Shown here one piece after another: positions 36,080 through 47,485 of a stretch of DNA of 64,000 nt. The translations under genes and the position numbers were made by a program. Position 1 is the first letter of the stretch; each line of letters begins with the position of its first letter. Location: contig OZ024894.1 of the NCBI GenBank assembly GCA_964017195.1, positions 33,535,184 through 33,599,183 on the forward strand. Reading direction: 5' to 3'. Source of the DNA: Siderastrea radians (lineage: Eukaryota; Cnidaria; Anthozoa; Scleractinia; Rhizangiidae). The notes under the pieces are model-generated. The model saw only the letters and a program-made list of their open reading frames with translations, ran no database searches and was not told where the DNA came from.

Positions 36080-37225
36080 GTAATCGTCAGAAAAGAGCAG
36101 ACTGTTAGGCACTTGATTATTTTAATCTTTAATGCCAAACACAAAATTCATAGCAAACTTTGTAGTACAGTATTTTGTATTCTCAAATCGTTGCATACAG
36201 CATGCGAAGTAACTTGTTCTACTTAAGATGAAAACTTGGGTGTGCTCGTGTTTTTTAGGGTTGGGCAAAAAAGTTAAATTAAAATTAAAAAGTCAGCGCT
36301 GGAAACAAACAAACAAACAACGGCGGATCGATGGCTGTACCGATGCACTCACTGATTGTTTGACTGGCCGACTGACTGACTGACTGATAAACTGATGGGG
36401 GCTAAAACAGAATTTTCGAATTTACAGTGAAGGTAGAGGGTTCCACGTTTCTAGCACATATTAAACCACAGGTTGTGTGTGACAGCTATGTGTTTCAGAG
36501 CTTTTCAGCTATTTTTGGTTTTCTAGGTTTCCGTTGGAGTAATTTGGAACATAAATAGTCCTGATAGCAGGACACACCTCACGGCCCCCACCCTACCGAA
36601 GGGACTAAACCCTGTGTGGTGCCCCCATTTGGTGGGCAAACCATATTTGGTAATGGTTTCCAAATTTGGCACAATACTCCTTTTAGCGTTTGTTTTGAAA
36701 ATGATTGGTGCTTCCATCCCTCGGTGGGATGGCGTTGACTCCGTAGGAAGATTGTTTCTTTTCACTGGTGAAAGCCGCCCACGGCGGGCTCGGAAGGTGT
36801 TTATATATGACCTTATATGTACCGGGTTCCTTTCGGGGGCGGGGGAGAGGATTTAAATTCCACAGAAAATTGACTAATTTTTGCATATTTGAAACATCTA
36901 ACACACTGTTTTGCCCTTTTTAGTATTGCACTAATCAAATGTCTTTTAATTTAATAAAAAAAAACTCTAGATTATTTCCGTTTAAAGCATATGGTAATGG
37001 AGGCTGTGAATTATTATAAGTATTTCTGCACAAGAGATTTTCTTTAATTTAATAAAGATAGCAAAAAGACGTAAAGGCTTTAACTACGATGATTTAGGAC
37101 TTCCGTTAAGTCACCAGAATGGAAATGTTTATGCATTGTCTAAGAAAGTCTTTCAGATTTAGCGGGAAAACGAATATAATAAACGCTTTGCATTTACGAC
37201 TTCCTTTAAGTCTGCATTTTCAAAC
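36080..37225. other. Intergenic, no supported gene
   Basis: Short (actg)n tract at about 36367-36390. The segment 36530-36870 is unusually GC-rich for the region and has open frames on both strands (36523-36765 -, 36614-36856 +). Neither has a recognisable domain. Confidence 0.35.
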
Positions 37226-37230
37226 AGTCT

Positions 37231-37385
37231 TGAGCTCAGTTTGTTAGATCGCTGCACCGGCATCACAACGGTAATGGGTACGAATCCCCGTTCCATCCTA
37301 ATTTTTTTCTTAGGTCCTTGTGTTTTTTTAACTGCTTGGCATCTTTGCTGCGATGATCGTCATTATTTCTCATTTTCAAATTCGC
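37231..37385 (+). mobile_element. tRNA-derived SINE, copy 1
   Basis: A tRNA-like head with a degenerate box A (gtttgttagatcgctgcacc) and box B gggtacgaatcc (about 37275-37286) is followed by a body with ctgcttggcat...tgatcgtcat. A second copy of the same family lies at 37481-37640. Confidence 0.55.
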
Positions 37386-37480
37386 AGTTCATATACAATA
37401 TATGATTATTTCACATATTTACGTTCATCTTTCCTCCATCTGCGGGTTTAATAAAAACTCAGAAATGACCTACTTACCAT

Positions 37481-37640
37481 TTGGTTTGATAGTTTAGTTG
37501 GTGAGAGCGTTGCACCGGTATCCCAACGTCATGGGTTGGAATCCCGTTCAAGCCTCCGCTTTCTTCAGCTGCTTTTAAAATGTCAGTGTCTTCTCTGTGA
37601 TGGTCGTCATCATATCTTATTGCATTTTATTTCATTCAAT
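37481..37640 (+). mobile_element. tRNA-derived SINE, copy 2
   Basis: Box A tagttggtgagagcg and box B gggttggaatcc (37532-37543) are spaced as in a tRNA gene, followed by the same body as copy 1 (ctgcttttaaaatgtc...gatggtcgtcat). No anticodon stem or acceptor pairing, so it is a SINE rather than a tRNA gene. Confidence 0.6.
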
Positions 37641-37832
37641 TAAACTGTATTGAGTTTAGTACTATCATTGGGTTACAGCTGCACAAAGAATAAACCTGAG
37701 TCGCCAGTGTACGTGAAACACAGCGGTCCCAAGGGTACTATATCCTCTGAGACCACTGAGGTTAAGTGAATCGCAGGAAGATTTGCGGGGAACTTCAAAA
37801 GACTAAACATGTGAAATGGAGAGGGTAAACAA

Positions 37833-38756
37833 TTAGGTTTCCTTTTGGTAACCCAACAGTTTCATACATTCTTTTCTCATGGCTCGATTCATAACCCCGT
37901 ATATAACAGGGTTGCTCCACGAACTGCAAGAAGCAGAAAACGTGAAGAAAGACTGCCAAAATGGGGGAATTTCAGAGAACTGTTCCAAAACGAGTGCAAG
38001 TGTTGAAGGAATCCAACACACGCAGAATGCTGTAACAGCAGCAAGAAGAACTCGAGATGTCTGGATCTCGCGTGCGCTCAAGGTTCCTTGGTTATTTGCA
38101 TCTTGCAAGGATGGAACGACGGCAGCATTGTGTCGTCTAATAGCACGATAGACTCGCCCATAACAATAAAAGATTATACCTAGCGGAAGAGCGGTAAATC
38201 CGGTTACAAACGCGAAATTTATAACTTTACTTGCAGGGAAGTCAGGCATTGTCACCTGACAGAATAAATAGTGAGGGTGCCATTTGAATTCAACAGACGC
38301 GTTCAGGAACACTGTTAAGCCTACGGTAAAAGAAAACAGCCACATAATCAAGATTGAAAAAACAGTTTTTTTCGCCGTGAACCTCGTTACGTAGAACCGA
38401 GGTTTGACTATGCAATAGTAGCGATTAACGGCCGTTAGCGCTAAAATGCGGACAGACATTACAGCCCAAAGGTAAGACAGGAAGCCGTTGAATTGGCAGA
38501 ATTTGAAACCTAACGGCCACTTGCGCAATCCGGAGGCAACTGCGCTGAAAGGATATCCAAAGGTAGCCATGATTATGTCCGATACTGCCAACGAAAACAC
38601 GTAGAAATTGGTGATAGTTCGTAACCTCCGGTTTCGGCAAAAAGCGAGGCAAAGGAGCGAGTTTCCTGTGAGTGGCAAGATTATCGTTAGAACCAAAATT
38701 AAAGTGTGCATAGTGACTGTTGGAAGATTTCTTGTATCTTCAGTGGCTTGGCCCAT
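37833..38756 (-). CDS. Class A (rhodopsin-like) GPCR, copy 1, intact
   Basis: A single 307-residue frame with seven hydrophobic segments, an intact intronless receptor. Landmarks: GN32S in TM1, SLAVSD60 in TM2, C87 before TM3 paired with C166 in ECL2, NRY (111-113) in place of DRY, W139 in TM4, P191 in TM5, CWIP (247-250) in TM6, NPVIY (282-286) in TM7, then a short tail. NRY is also found in melatonin-type receptors, so this is probably a member of the broad amine/melatonin/opsin-like group, but the ligand cannot be told. The start MGQATEDTRNLP aligns with those of its neighbours. It is the most diverged and leftmost of five tandem minus-strand copies. G protein-coupled signalling at the plasma membrane is the family role. 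Confidence 0.92.
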   Translation of the reverse strand: MGQATEDTRNLPTVTMHTLILVLTIILPLTGNSLLCLAFCRNRRLRTITNFYVFSLAVSDIIMATFGYPFSAVASGLRKWPLGFKFCQFNGFLSYLWAVMSVRILALTAVNRYYCIVKPRFYVTRFTAKKTVFSILIMWLFSFTVGLTVFLNASVEFKWHPHYLFCQVTMPDFPASKVINFAFVTGFTALPLGIIFYCYGRVYRAIRRHNAAVVPSLQDANNQGTLSAREIQTSRVLLAAVTAFCVCWIPSTLALVLEQFSEIPPFWQSFFTFSASCSSWSNPVIYGVMNRAMRKECMKLLGYQKET

Positions 38757-40467
38757 TCTTCTTTCTAAAAACGTTCTTTTCTAGACTTAAATGTTCGTCT
38801 CTCACATCTTGTTTCAGGTTTTGTTCAGGTGAACCTTTTGGAATCGATTCTCCTCAGTGTCCTATTTGATCATTTTGACTGGTTCGATCTGAAATGTCTG
38901 TTCTTGGTAAATAACATCGAGCTTCAATCAACTGTGGAGCTCACAAGGTACCCTCTTGAAGACCATGTACAGTTTCAGTAGCTACCCATCACAAGCAGCA
39001 CGTTCTTGCAAATGATCTGCTTCAATTTTGCAGAATTGCCACCCTGTATTAATTGCTGTCTGTTAAGCTCTTTAAATTATTTTGTCTTGGAAGCGCGAAC
39101 TCCTCTGTGTGTTGTTCTACTAAAACAACAGTGATGTTTTTAATTAAATATGACAATCATCTCAGTAATATCGTTCACTTGCTATTTGCTACTCTTTCCT
39201 GTAGGTGTTTCCGAAAAATTGTCAAATTTCAAAATCAATGCATTGGCTTTCCTGCATTGTCCAGAAAATTACCCCCTTTGCAGTTCATGGAATAAAAGAA
39301 ACAAAAAATCTTTCCTTTTAACCGACAGTGGTCCACTAGCCAAATGTAGTTATCTTAGTGGCAACATCTGCGTCACAAATGTGTTTGATTACCATTCGCT
39401 TACCATTCGTGTTCGGCTTTATATTTGTTCAACGAATTGAATTCAACCAGCCGAAAAGCTTCTGTGCCTGTGTTCAGACAAACAAACATCAATGTTTTGC
39501 AATTCGATCTTACAAGCAGCAAAGTCTGGCGCAGTAATGACAATTTGTCATTCCTGACAATCTTTATATGTCGCAAATCAGAAAAAAAACCCATTGCCAA
39601 TGTTGCCTCCGTCTCTTCTTTATTACGCCACTGAATTTTAATCGCCGTCATCACTTATTTGCCACAATCAATATTTGTAGGAATAGCGAATATGATTTAC
39701 AAGCTTAGGAGTAACGTTTGGGAGGGGAAATTCATCATTTAAGTTACCATGACACCAAATTAAGCTCAAACGTGTTTTGTTATTACGAATTGGTTAGACA
39801 GCAGTTGACATGTACATATACAGTTGAAAACCTCATAACTGGACCCAGGGGCCCGTTTCTCGAAAGACCCGGTAACTTTTCGGGCCCAAAGCTATATTTC
39901 AAATCGAAATCTATAGAACGTTGGCGTAGTTTTTAGCCCTCATATCAGCCCGACTTGCTTCATCACCTTAGAATTTTATTGCTCAGCTTTCAAAACCAAC
40001 AAAATTTAAGTCTTTAATGCAAACATCGCGCACATAAAATAGCTTTCCAGGCCCGAAACGGTTATCGGGACTTTCAAGAAACGGGCCCCAGGGGTGGTAC
40101 TCTACCGTTCCCCTAAGAGTGACGTGCATTTGTGTGAATGAGTCACTTAAAACCCAGTGGATAGATTTTCGTGATAAGGTGCAGTCATGCCTTTTATTTG
40201 TGCTTACTGACTAGCGAGGGAAGACAGAGGAAGACAGTAACAAGGCCCAAATTGAACATGATACTACTTCCATCACCAAATGAACCTATGTTATAACATT
40301 GTTCACTTTCTCTAATGGGAAATAGTCAAGACCCTGGCAAGAGATTTCAATTCCTATATCTATAATCAGTTTTGATTTGATTCTAAGTATTGTATTAACC
40401 AAGTGTTTATTAATGGCCTGAAAGATATAAAGTTGTGTAGTTGAAATAAGAACAGTCACTTTTTCTT
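38757..40467. other. Spacer between GPCR1 and GPCR2
   Basis: Includes one MITE (39845-40090). Open frames of 70-96 codons on both strands at 39053-39654 overlap each other and show no domain. No other feature supported. Confidence 0.45.
39845..40090. mobile_element. MITE with GGGGCCCGTTTCTCGAAAG inverted ends
   Basis: The left end ggggcccgtttctcgaaag pairs with the right end (ctttcaagaaacgggcccc at about 40072-40090); the arms continue inward (ccggtaacttttcgggccc / gggcccgaaacggttatcgg-type match). About 245 bp, no ORF. Confidence 0.65.
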
Positions 40468-41448
40468 TCAGCAACGCAGGAGTTTAAGAAACTCTTTCCT
40501 GAAGGCTCTATTCATGACGCCATATATAATCGGGTTGATCCACAAACTACACGCACAAGCCAAAGCTGTAAAGGATTTCCAAAACGACGGTACGCTATGT
40601 TGAGAAACTGTTTGTAAGAGCTGTACAACTGTCCCGGGAATCCAACAAATCCAGCACGCAAAGACTGCAGCAAGGAGAACTCGAGATACTTGGACCTCGT
40701 GTGTTCTCTCAGTTCCTCGCATGTTTTCTTCTTGTAGTGACGGAATGACGGCAGAATTGTGCCGTCTAATGGCGCGATAAACGCTTCCATAACAGTACAA
40801 GATAATGCACATCGGAATGGCAACAAATGCAGAACCAAGGGTGAAAGCCAAAATTTTCTCCGCTCTAAAACTTGTAACTTGACAGAACGTAAAGTGGGGA
40901 TGCCACTGGTAAGAAACAGAAGCTAAAAAATTGGCTGGCAAGCAAGTGATAAGGGTAAATAGCCACACGAAGAGGATTGAAAAGACAGTTTTCTTTTTTG
41001 TGAATAAGGTAGGATAATATTGTGGTTTCACAATACAAAAGTAGCGATTGACAGCCGTAAGTGCCAAAATGCCTGTCGACCCCAGAGCCCAAATATAAAG
41101 CAGAAAACCCTGAAACTGGCAGTAGTTGAAACCAAACGGCCACTTGCGTAAGCTGGAGGCAACTGCGCTGAACGAATATCCAAACAAAGTTGTAATCAGG
41201 TCTGTTATTCCCAAAGAAAACACGTAACAATTAGTGATTGTTCGCAATCTCCTGTTTCGGAGGAAAGCGAGGCAAACTAGCGAGTTTCCAGCGAGTGCCA
41301 AAACTGAAGATAGAAATAAAATAAAGGAGTGTATAGTGATCGCTGGTAAATTTCTTGTATCTTCACAGTCACTAGATCGATTCATGTTTTCCGCACAGAG
41401 ACGTTTTCTTATGGTGTTTACACGTTTATCAATCCCAAACTGACTCAC
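40468..41448 (-). CDS. Class A (rhodopsin-like) GPCR, copy 2, intact
   Basis: Open frame of 326 codons, intronless. The first Met is at 41448, but Met22 (codon at 41385) aligns better with the starts of the other copies (a short lead before EDTRNLP), so the translated protein is probably 305 residues. In the long numbering: GN55S, TD83 in TM2, C110 and C189 disulfide pair, NRY 134-136, P212 in TM5, CWIP 268-271, NPIIY 305-309, tail RKEFLKLLRC with a terminal Cys that could be palmitoylated. Closest in this window to GPCR4. All family-defining residues are present except for Asp in DRY, replaced by Asn in every copy here. Confidence 0.92.
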   Translation of the reverse strand: MSQFGIDKRVNTIRKRLCAENMNRSSDCEDTRNLPAITIHSFILFLSSVLALAGNSLVCLAFLRNRRLRTITNCYVFSLGITDLITTLFGYSFSAVASSLRKWPFGFNYCQFQGFLLYIWALGSTGILALTAVNRYFCIVKPQYYPTLFTKKKTVFSILFVWLFTLITCLPANFLASVSYQWHPHFTFCQVTSFRAEKILAFTLGSAFVAIPMCIILYCYGSVYRAIRRHNSAVIPSLQEENMRGTERTHEVQVSRVLLAAVFACWICWIPGTVVQLLQTVSQHSVPSFWKSFTALACACSLWINPIIYGVMNRAFRKEFLKLLRC

Positions 41449-41619
41449 AAAGTCAGTATAACGTTGAATTCAGGTATTCGACGTGGTCGGTTGGATCTGT
41501 CTTCGTTTCCAAAGTAATCATTTTACCTTGCAAGCGAACATCACAAAGTGAATAAAATTGAATATTTGAGAGTGGGTTCAAAAGAATACTATGTACGTGG
41601 TGTGTTCAAATAATGCTGG

Positions 41620-41770
41620 AAGCTGTGTTTTGAAATTGATTTTTGCATTTTGTGGAAATTTTAATTATAGGACACCCGAAAATTTGTTCTGTTTAAATTT
41701 GGATGGCTTATGTACCAAAGCGGAGTGATGCAAATTAACTGCTGATTGCTTTCTTTGAACAACGCTTTCT
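41620..41770 (-). promoter_or_regulatory. Upstream block shared by GPCR2, GPCR3 and GPCR4
   Basis: The stretch around tctgtttaaatttgg (41688-41702) and taccaaag (41713-41720), 240-330 bp upstream of GPCR2, recurs upstream of GPCR3 (tgtttaaattt, then ataccaaag at 45451-45478) and of GPCR4 (59421-59452). Between paralogues the coding spacing is similar. It may be promoter, a 5' UTR exon, or simply the edge of the duplicated unit. Confidence 0.45.
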
Positions 41771-42445
41771 CTTGAGAGGAAACTAATTTTACCAGCTTCC
41801 CTATATTTTTTTCAACTAAAGAATAATTTAAAAAGCTTCGAAATTGATTTTCGCATATTGATCCTTAGTTAAGCGAGCCAAGTTCCTCCATTGTTTTCAA
41901 ACAATTTCCTTCGCCGAGGCCAGGAAAGAGTTTAAAAAAACGACATAAAAAAGTTTAAGACGTTCCCTCTTTTATACTCTTTCGACACATTAAAAATGTC
42001 TTCTGTAAACATTGGGCTAAACGAACTTGGTTTCATTACTTTCGAAAAGTTATGTTGTGTGCCCCTGGAGATTGTAATACGTTGATTGATATTTGCCAAG
42101 ATTCTAAATTGTTTCTTCCAAGTCTGTGTTACAATTGATTAGCCTAAGAAGGAAACGTCAGTAGGCTTTCAACTCCTACATTAATTGGGAAGGAATGCAT
42201 TATTTGACCCATTCGTGCCCGGGACTGCCGTCATCCTTACCATTGCGGACCTACATTTTTACCCTTATTCACGTGATAAGCGAGGAGCGAAACATGTTGT
42301 CATTCGCCATTTTGAACATTGTTGAACTCAGCCGGTCTGTTTGGATGTAGATGCCTAGATGTATTCTTGATTTATTTAGACTCAAAAACAGTCAGAAAGT
42401 AGTGTATGTCCGCATTTCGCCTTTCGGTTTCATATTTTTGGTAAG
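41771..42445. other. Intergenic with left half of an older repeat
   Basis: The part from about 42305 to 42445 (gtagatgcctag, gtattcttgattta, tgtccgcattt) is similar to 61096-61240. The repeat resumes at 43807 after the foldback element. No gene seen. Confidence 0.5.
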
Positions 42446-43811
42446 TGTAACCACAGGCAGCCCGAGCTCACACCTCGAGAAAGCGAGGAATTTATAAATT
42501 ATTTATGGTTCTCGAGCCGGGACGTGACCTTCAAGAGAGACCGGTATTGGGTTACAAGCGGCCGTTAACAATTTGAGACTATGTATGGGGAATAAAATAT
42601 CGTCGATTTCGAACGTGGAATAAAACTCAATTTCAACACTTTTTTAGTGAGATGGTTAAAACTAACTTACCTCTTGCGTCTTTGTGTGTTTTTTTGGGCT
42701 TATTTCATCGTTTTGGGCTTTCTTTGTCATGACTGTTACTACCTTCAGAAGACGAAGTCAAGGCACCACACTGTTTTAGGCTGAAGATTCGAACTTGTCG
42801 ACTCGAAGGCGGTTTACAGCCGGAAAAAACATCCTATCGCAGATGTTTTCGGCCAGAGGTAAAGCTCTAAGATCTCTGCACCTCGTAAAATATTCGTTCG
42901 CCAAATATCCCCGCGCATTTTCCTGAAAATGAGCATTTTCTCACTCCGTGTCCAAAATCCCTTCTTTCGGCAAACGCTAATGATTTTGAAAATCGACACG
43001 AGGCTTGGGTCCGAGGTCAATTTTCTCTCGACCAAGGGCGGTACAGGAGAATTGAATCAAGCGTAAATCCAGTTGAAAAGGACACAGGAGATACTGCATC
43101 AGTTGGTTTAACGTTGTGTAACACATTTTTTAGGTTTTTATCTCACTGGTTTGGTATATACTAAAACTATTATTACCGTCAGTAGCTGTACATGAATTGA
43201 CTGAATTGACTTTACCACCCTCGGTCGAGAGAAAATTGACCTCGGACCCAAGCCTCGTGTCGACTTTCAGAATCATTAGCGTTCGCCGGAAAGAAGGGAT
43301 TTTGGACACGGAGTGAGAAAATGCTCATTTTGAGGAAAATGCGCGGGGATATTTGGCGAACGAATATTTTACAAGGTGCAGAGATCATAGAGCTTTACCT
43401 CTGGCCGAAAAAATCTGCGATAGGATGGATTTTCGGGCTGCGAACCGCCTTTGAGTCGACAAGTTCGAATCTCCGGCCTAAAACAGTGTGGTGCCTTGAC
43501 TTCGTCTTATGAAGGTAGTAACAGTCGTGAAAAAGAAAGCCCAAAACGATGAAATAAGCCCAAAACAATACACAAAGACGCAAGAAGTAAGTTAGTTTTA
43601 TTCATCTCACTAAAAAAGTGTTGAAACTGAGTTTTATTTCACGTTTAAAATCGACGATATTTTATTCCCCATACAAAGTCTCAAATTGTTAAAGGCCGCT
43701 TGTAACCCAATACCGGTCTCTCTCGAAGGTCGTGTCCCGGCTCGAGGACCATAAATAATTTATAAATTCCTCGCTTCCTCGAGGCGTGAGCTCGGGCTGC
43801 CTGTGGTGTAA
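42446..43811. mobile_element. Foldback element with about 590-bp inverted arms
   Basis: Arms 42451 to about 43043 and about 43212 to 43806 are near-perfect inverted copies, with tips ccacaggcagcccgagctc and its complement and a spacer of about 170 bp. TGTAA flanks both sides (42446-42450 and 43807-43811), a 5-bp target duplication. The related repeat near 61240 lacks the insert, so it acts as an empty site. No transposase is seen; ORFs of 60-90 codons in the arms mirror each other. Confidence 0.8.
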
Positions 43812-44170
43812 CGTTATTCCTAGAAAACTTGGACTTTGACCTGGGTCGATCTAAACCGGGTCCTGATCTAAACTGGCGGCTATTTTGCTCTGTACAATTA
43901 ATGAAAGTATGGAAGTAGAAAGTTATATCGTATCGTATTGTTTTCTTAGACAATAAACACTACTCCAAATTGTCTCTCTCCACCCAGGTGTATAAATGGG
44001 TGCCAGTGAACTGTTAGGGAATCCTAGGAGAAAAGCTGTGGGTAAACCTGCGATGGACTAGCATCCCATCCAGAGGGGAGAGTAGTGATGCTTCTTGTCG
44101 TTTTATGCTAAAGAAACCCGAGTTAAGCAGCCCCGACCCTGATGAACCTTATGGCTCGTTCAATCCAGTG
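43812..44170 (+). mobile_element. SINE-body repeat, right half of an older composite
   Basis: The segment includes caggtgtataaatgggtgcc (about 43987-44006), ctgtgggtaaacctgcgatggac and atggctcgttcaat, matching 61600-61800 closely and 24363-24600 on the minus strand. The tRNA-like head present at 61470 is absent here. Confidence 0.6.
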
Positions 44171-44236
44171 GATTGGACACAACACTTTCCCTTACATATG
44201 CCTCCTAAGTATAACTAGTAGTTTTAATGTAATCAG

Positions 44237-45180
44237 TTAGTTTTCCTTTCCACAATGCAGTAATCTTTGAAATTCTTTCCTCATAGCTCGATTCATGATG
44301 CCATATATGATGGCGTTGATCCACAAACTACAACCAAGGGCCAATGTGCATAACGATTGCCAAAATGATGGTACATCAACTTGAGCAACCCTTAGCAAGA
44401 TGTGCACAGTTGTTGCAGGAATCTAACAAATCCAAAATGCAAAAACTGCAGCAAAAAGAACTCGAGAAACCTGGATCTCGCGTACGTGCGCGGCTCGTCG
44501 ACTGTTTTCCTGACTCAGAGATGGAATGACGGCCGCATTGTGTCGTCTTATGGTGCAATTAACTCTTCCAGAACAGAATAAAATTATGCACATCAGTAGG
44601 CCAATAAATACAGATCCAATCGTAAAACTCAAAATTTTCTCTGTTTTGGCTTCAATACTTGTCACTTGACAGAATATGAAGTTAGAGTCCCATCGGTATG
44701 AAACAGAGGCCACAATTTTGGCTGTCAAAGAAGCAATAAGGGTGAATAACGACACAAGAATATTGAAAAAATAGTTTTCTTCTTTGTGAAGAGAATAGGG
44801 TAATACTTTGGTTTCACAATACAAAAGTAGCGATTTACGGCCGTTATACAAAAGTAGCGATTTACGGCCGTTAGTGCCAAAATGTTAGTCGATCCTAGGG
44901 ACCAAACGTAGACAAGAAACCCTTGGAATGTGCAAAAGTTGAAACCAAATGGCCACTCACGCAAGCCGGAGGCAACTGTGGTAAATGAGTATCGAAACAT
45001 GGCCGTAAATAGGTCTGCTACTGCCAAAGACAAAACGTCGAAATTGGTGATTGTTCGTAACCTTCGGTTTTTGTAAACAGCCAGGCAAACGAGAGAGTTT
45101 CCTGTGAGCGAGAGCACTGTCGTAAAAGTAAGAATAACAGTGTGTATTATGACCTTCGGCGGGCTTCTTGTGTCTTCCAT
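44237..45180 (-). pseudogene. Class A GPCR, copy 3, pseudogene
   Basis: The N-terminal frame (45180 downward) begins MEDTRSPPKVIIHT and carries GNS, AVAD, the ECL1 Cys and NRY. Three lesions follow. A 24-bp tandem duplication at about 44820-44873 repeats AVNRYFCI. A frameshift near 44755 occurs after KKTIFSIF in TM4. A nonsense codon at about 44421-44423 replaces the Trp of the TM6 CWIP motif (IC-stop-IP). The C-terminal frame continues through INAIIYGIMN, RKEFQRLL and stops at 44237-44239. This C-terminal half is close to GPCR5. NAIIY replaces NPxxY in both copies, so that change predates inactivation. Confidence 0.88.
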
Positions 45181-46190
45181 GCTTTAAACCATATTGTCTT
45201 CCTGAAACGTTCCATTTTCAGCTTAAATACTCTCCTATCACAAATTCAATCACAAATTCTATTTTCAATGAGATTGGTTTATTTTGTTTTGACGTATTTA
45301 ATATCCAGTTTAATCATGTGCCTACATGTTTACATTTCCAATCTCTGAGGGAAATTTGTAAAAATTGAACATTGATCCTAGATTGTGTGATAGGTTCAAT
45401 AATTTGTTTCGTAATGGAATTTGCATTGAAAGATATATCAAAATTCGCTTTGTTTAAATTTACGAGGGTATACCAAAGTGGAGACATAAAATGAAAATGC
45501 TATTTTGCTGTGCTTTTTAAACCGCAAGGCGAGATAATGTTACGTCTTTTGTGTTAGGTTCTGCTAAGACAGTAGACTTTCTATTTGATTTTCGCAAGCA
45601 GGTGTCATTACTCAGCTTCTATTTGGTCATTGTTTTCTTGGCGTTGGCGTTTGGTCCCAAGCACGTACTGTAAATGTTGAACCTTACTTCCGCAAAAGTT
45701 TTGGTGGCGAAAACTTGTAAATGATGCAATATTTTCTATCGATAATGGCCCATCTAACATTCGCCTTGATGATAACATGCGTAAGAATGTGTTAAGAGCA
45801 GAAGCATGTCAATTAATGTCGGTCAGGAAAGGCAAACTGTGTGCATCTCCTTTGCATCTTGTATAGTTCTTACCGATAATGGTCCTGCGCCGTAGACAGT
45901 CCCCGTTAACAAACAAACAGAAACTCATTTTCAGCTTCAAATGACAGGAACTTTTAAATTGACGAATATATACTAACACAACACCAAAATGAAATAATCT
46001 GTGTTTACATTACCAAGCATTTGACTAAACATATGCTAGTAAGATGTCCTGGCAATCGAATTTTCGGTAAATTTTTCAAAAAAGCTCGCAAGGCAAGAAA
46101 GAGAAAGAGAATGGAATTATTAAAAGCGTATGAAATTAGATCCTTGAAATAAATCTTTTTACAAACTAGCAAAAATCAAATCAGATTAAT
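45181..46190. other. Spacer with GPCR3 upstream block
   Basis: The shared GPCR upstream block lies at about 45440-45490. The rest is AT-rich; the last part may already be LINE 5' sequence. No gene seen. Confidence 0.45.
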
Positions 46191-46199
46191 TTTAGAACT

Positions 46200-47171
46200 T
46201 TTAGAAGAGAAAAGGACAGCGGGGACGTGCAATTTTGAGAGCCAGGGCAAGGTGGCATGAACACGGCCGAGAGAAGAGTGACATACTTTTTGAGTCTGAA
46301 GAAAAGAATTCATATCCGTAAACATACAGTATAATTTTAAGTGGGGTGATTACGACCGATCCATAAACAATTTTAGAAAGCGGTAAAAAATTTTATAAAG
46401 ATCTGTATTCAACTAAACAAGATTTTTAGACGCAGTGGAGGGTGAATTGTTTTTGAAAATGAGAACATACCGAATCGATCTGTCTGAAGAAGTCACCCAT
46501 GTTTGTGAAGGCAGGGTAAAAATGGAGGAAATTTCGGAATTTTTAAACACTTCTAAGGACAATAAAGTTCCCGGTATCGATGGTTTACCTAGTGAGTTTT
46601 ATAAAACGTTCTGGCACCTTCTTGGAGATAGCTTAGTTGATTCTTTCAATGAAGCGTTTAATTCAGAATTTTTATCTACTCCACAGAGGCAGGCGATTGA
46701 TACACCCATTGATAAGAAAGATAGAACATTGTTAAATAACTGGAAACCTATTTCATTACTAAATATAGATGTTAAGTTACTGTCTAAGGCTTGAGTCTTT
46801 CGAAAAGGTCCTACCTAATATAATTCGTAACAATCAAAGCGGCTACGTGGAGGGAAGATTTAGTGGTAAAATTATCCGTAAAATTGATGATAATATGGAG
46901 TTTACAAAGTCTGAAGGAATAAGGGGCATTTAAGCTTTTTTGTTGTTTGATAGTATTGAAGGGAAATTTTTATATAAATGTTTAGTAGTCTTTAATTTTG
47001 GTCCGGACTTTAAGAAATGGGTCTCAGTATTGTAAACGGATACCTCTAGCTGCGATCCTTTATTTTCATATTTTTTTGTTATAGCTGTAGAGTTTTTAGC
47101 GATAGCCACTAGAACGAACAACGAGATTAACGCCATAATTCTAGGAGATAACGAAATTAAACTATTACAAT
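46200..47171 (+). pseudogene. L1/Tx1-like LINE reverse transcriptase, left part
   Basis: Remnant frames carry RARARWHEHGREKS (the pre-RT segment common in Tx1/L1 LINEs), SGVITTDP, FYKDLYST, and then in 46435-46794 DNKVPGIDGLPSEFYKTFW, LNNWKPISLLNIDVKLLSKA, which is the RT finger region (PGxDGL, WRPISLLN). After frameshifts SGYVEGRF and, further on, LAIATRTNNEI, LGDNEIKLLQ follow. At 47171 the frame breaks off in LLQ, one residue before the expected YADD, where a 4.2-kb transposon is inserted. The frame resumes at 51370. Confidence 0.8.
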
Positions 47172-47413
47172 CACAGGTAGCCAAGGCCTTTTTTTGACTG
47201 GAAATCAATAAAATTTTATGGAATAGACAGTTTTTCTTTGTTGATATCTTACTTTTTTTGCTATTTGGGGCAATGGTTTGCTCTCCGAGGAAGAATAAGA
47301 GTCTTTCTAATTTTTGTTCCCGATTAGTATTATAATATTATGCAAGGTTGCACACCAGTCTGCCATTTCACCCGCACAAAAGCATACATCTTTTCACTAA
47401 CAAACAAGGGGGT

Positions 47414-47449
<36 letters not shown>

Positions 47450-47485
47450 GACGTGGAACACAAAATTTGGAATTTATCAACTGAG

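Noticed and set aside
37879..38151. 90-codon plus-strand ORF within GPCR1
   Set aside because: Shadow of the receptor on the other strand.
42814..43512. Mirror ORFs in the foldback arms
   Set aside because: They are the same inverted sequence read twice; no domain.
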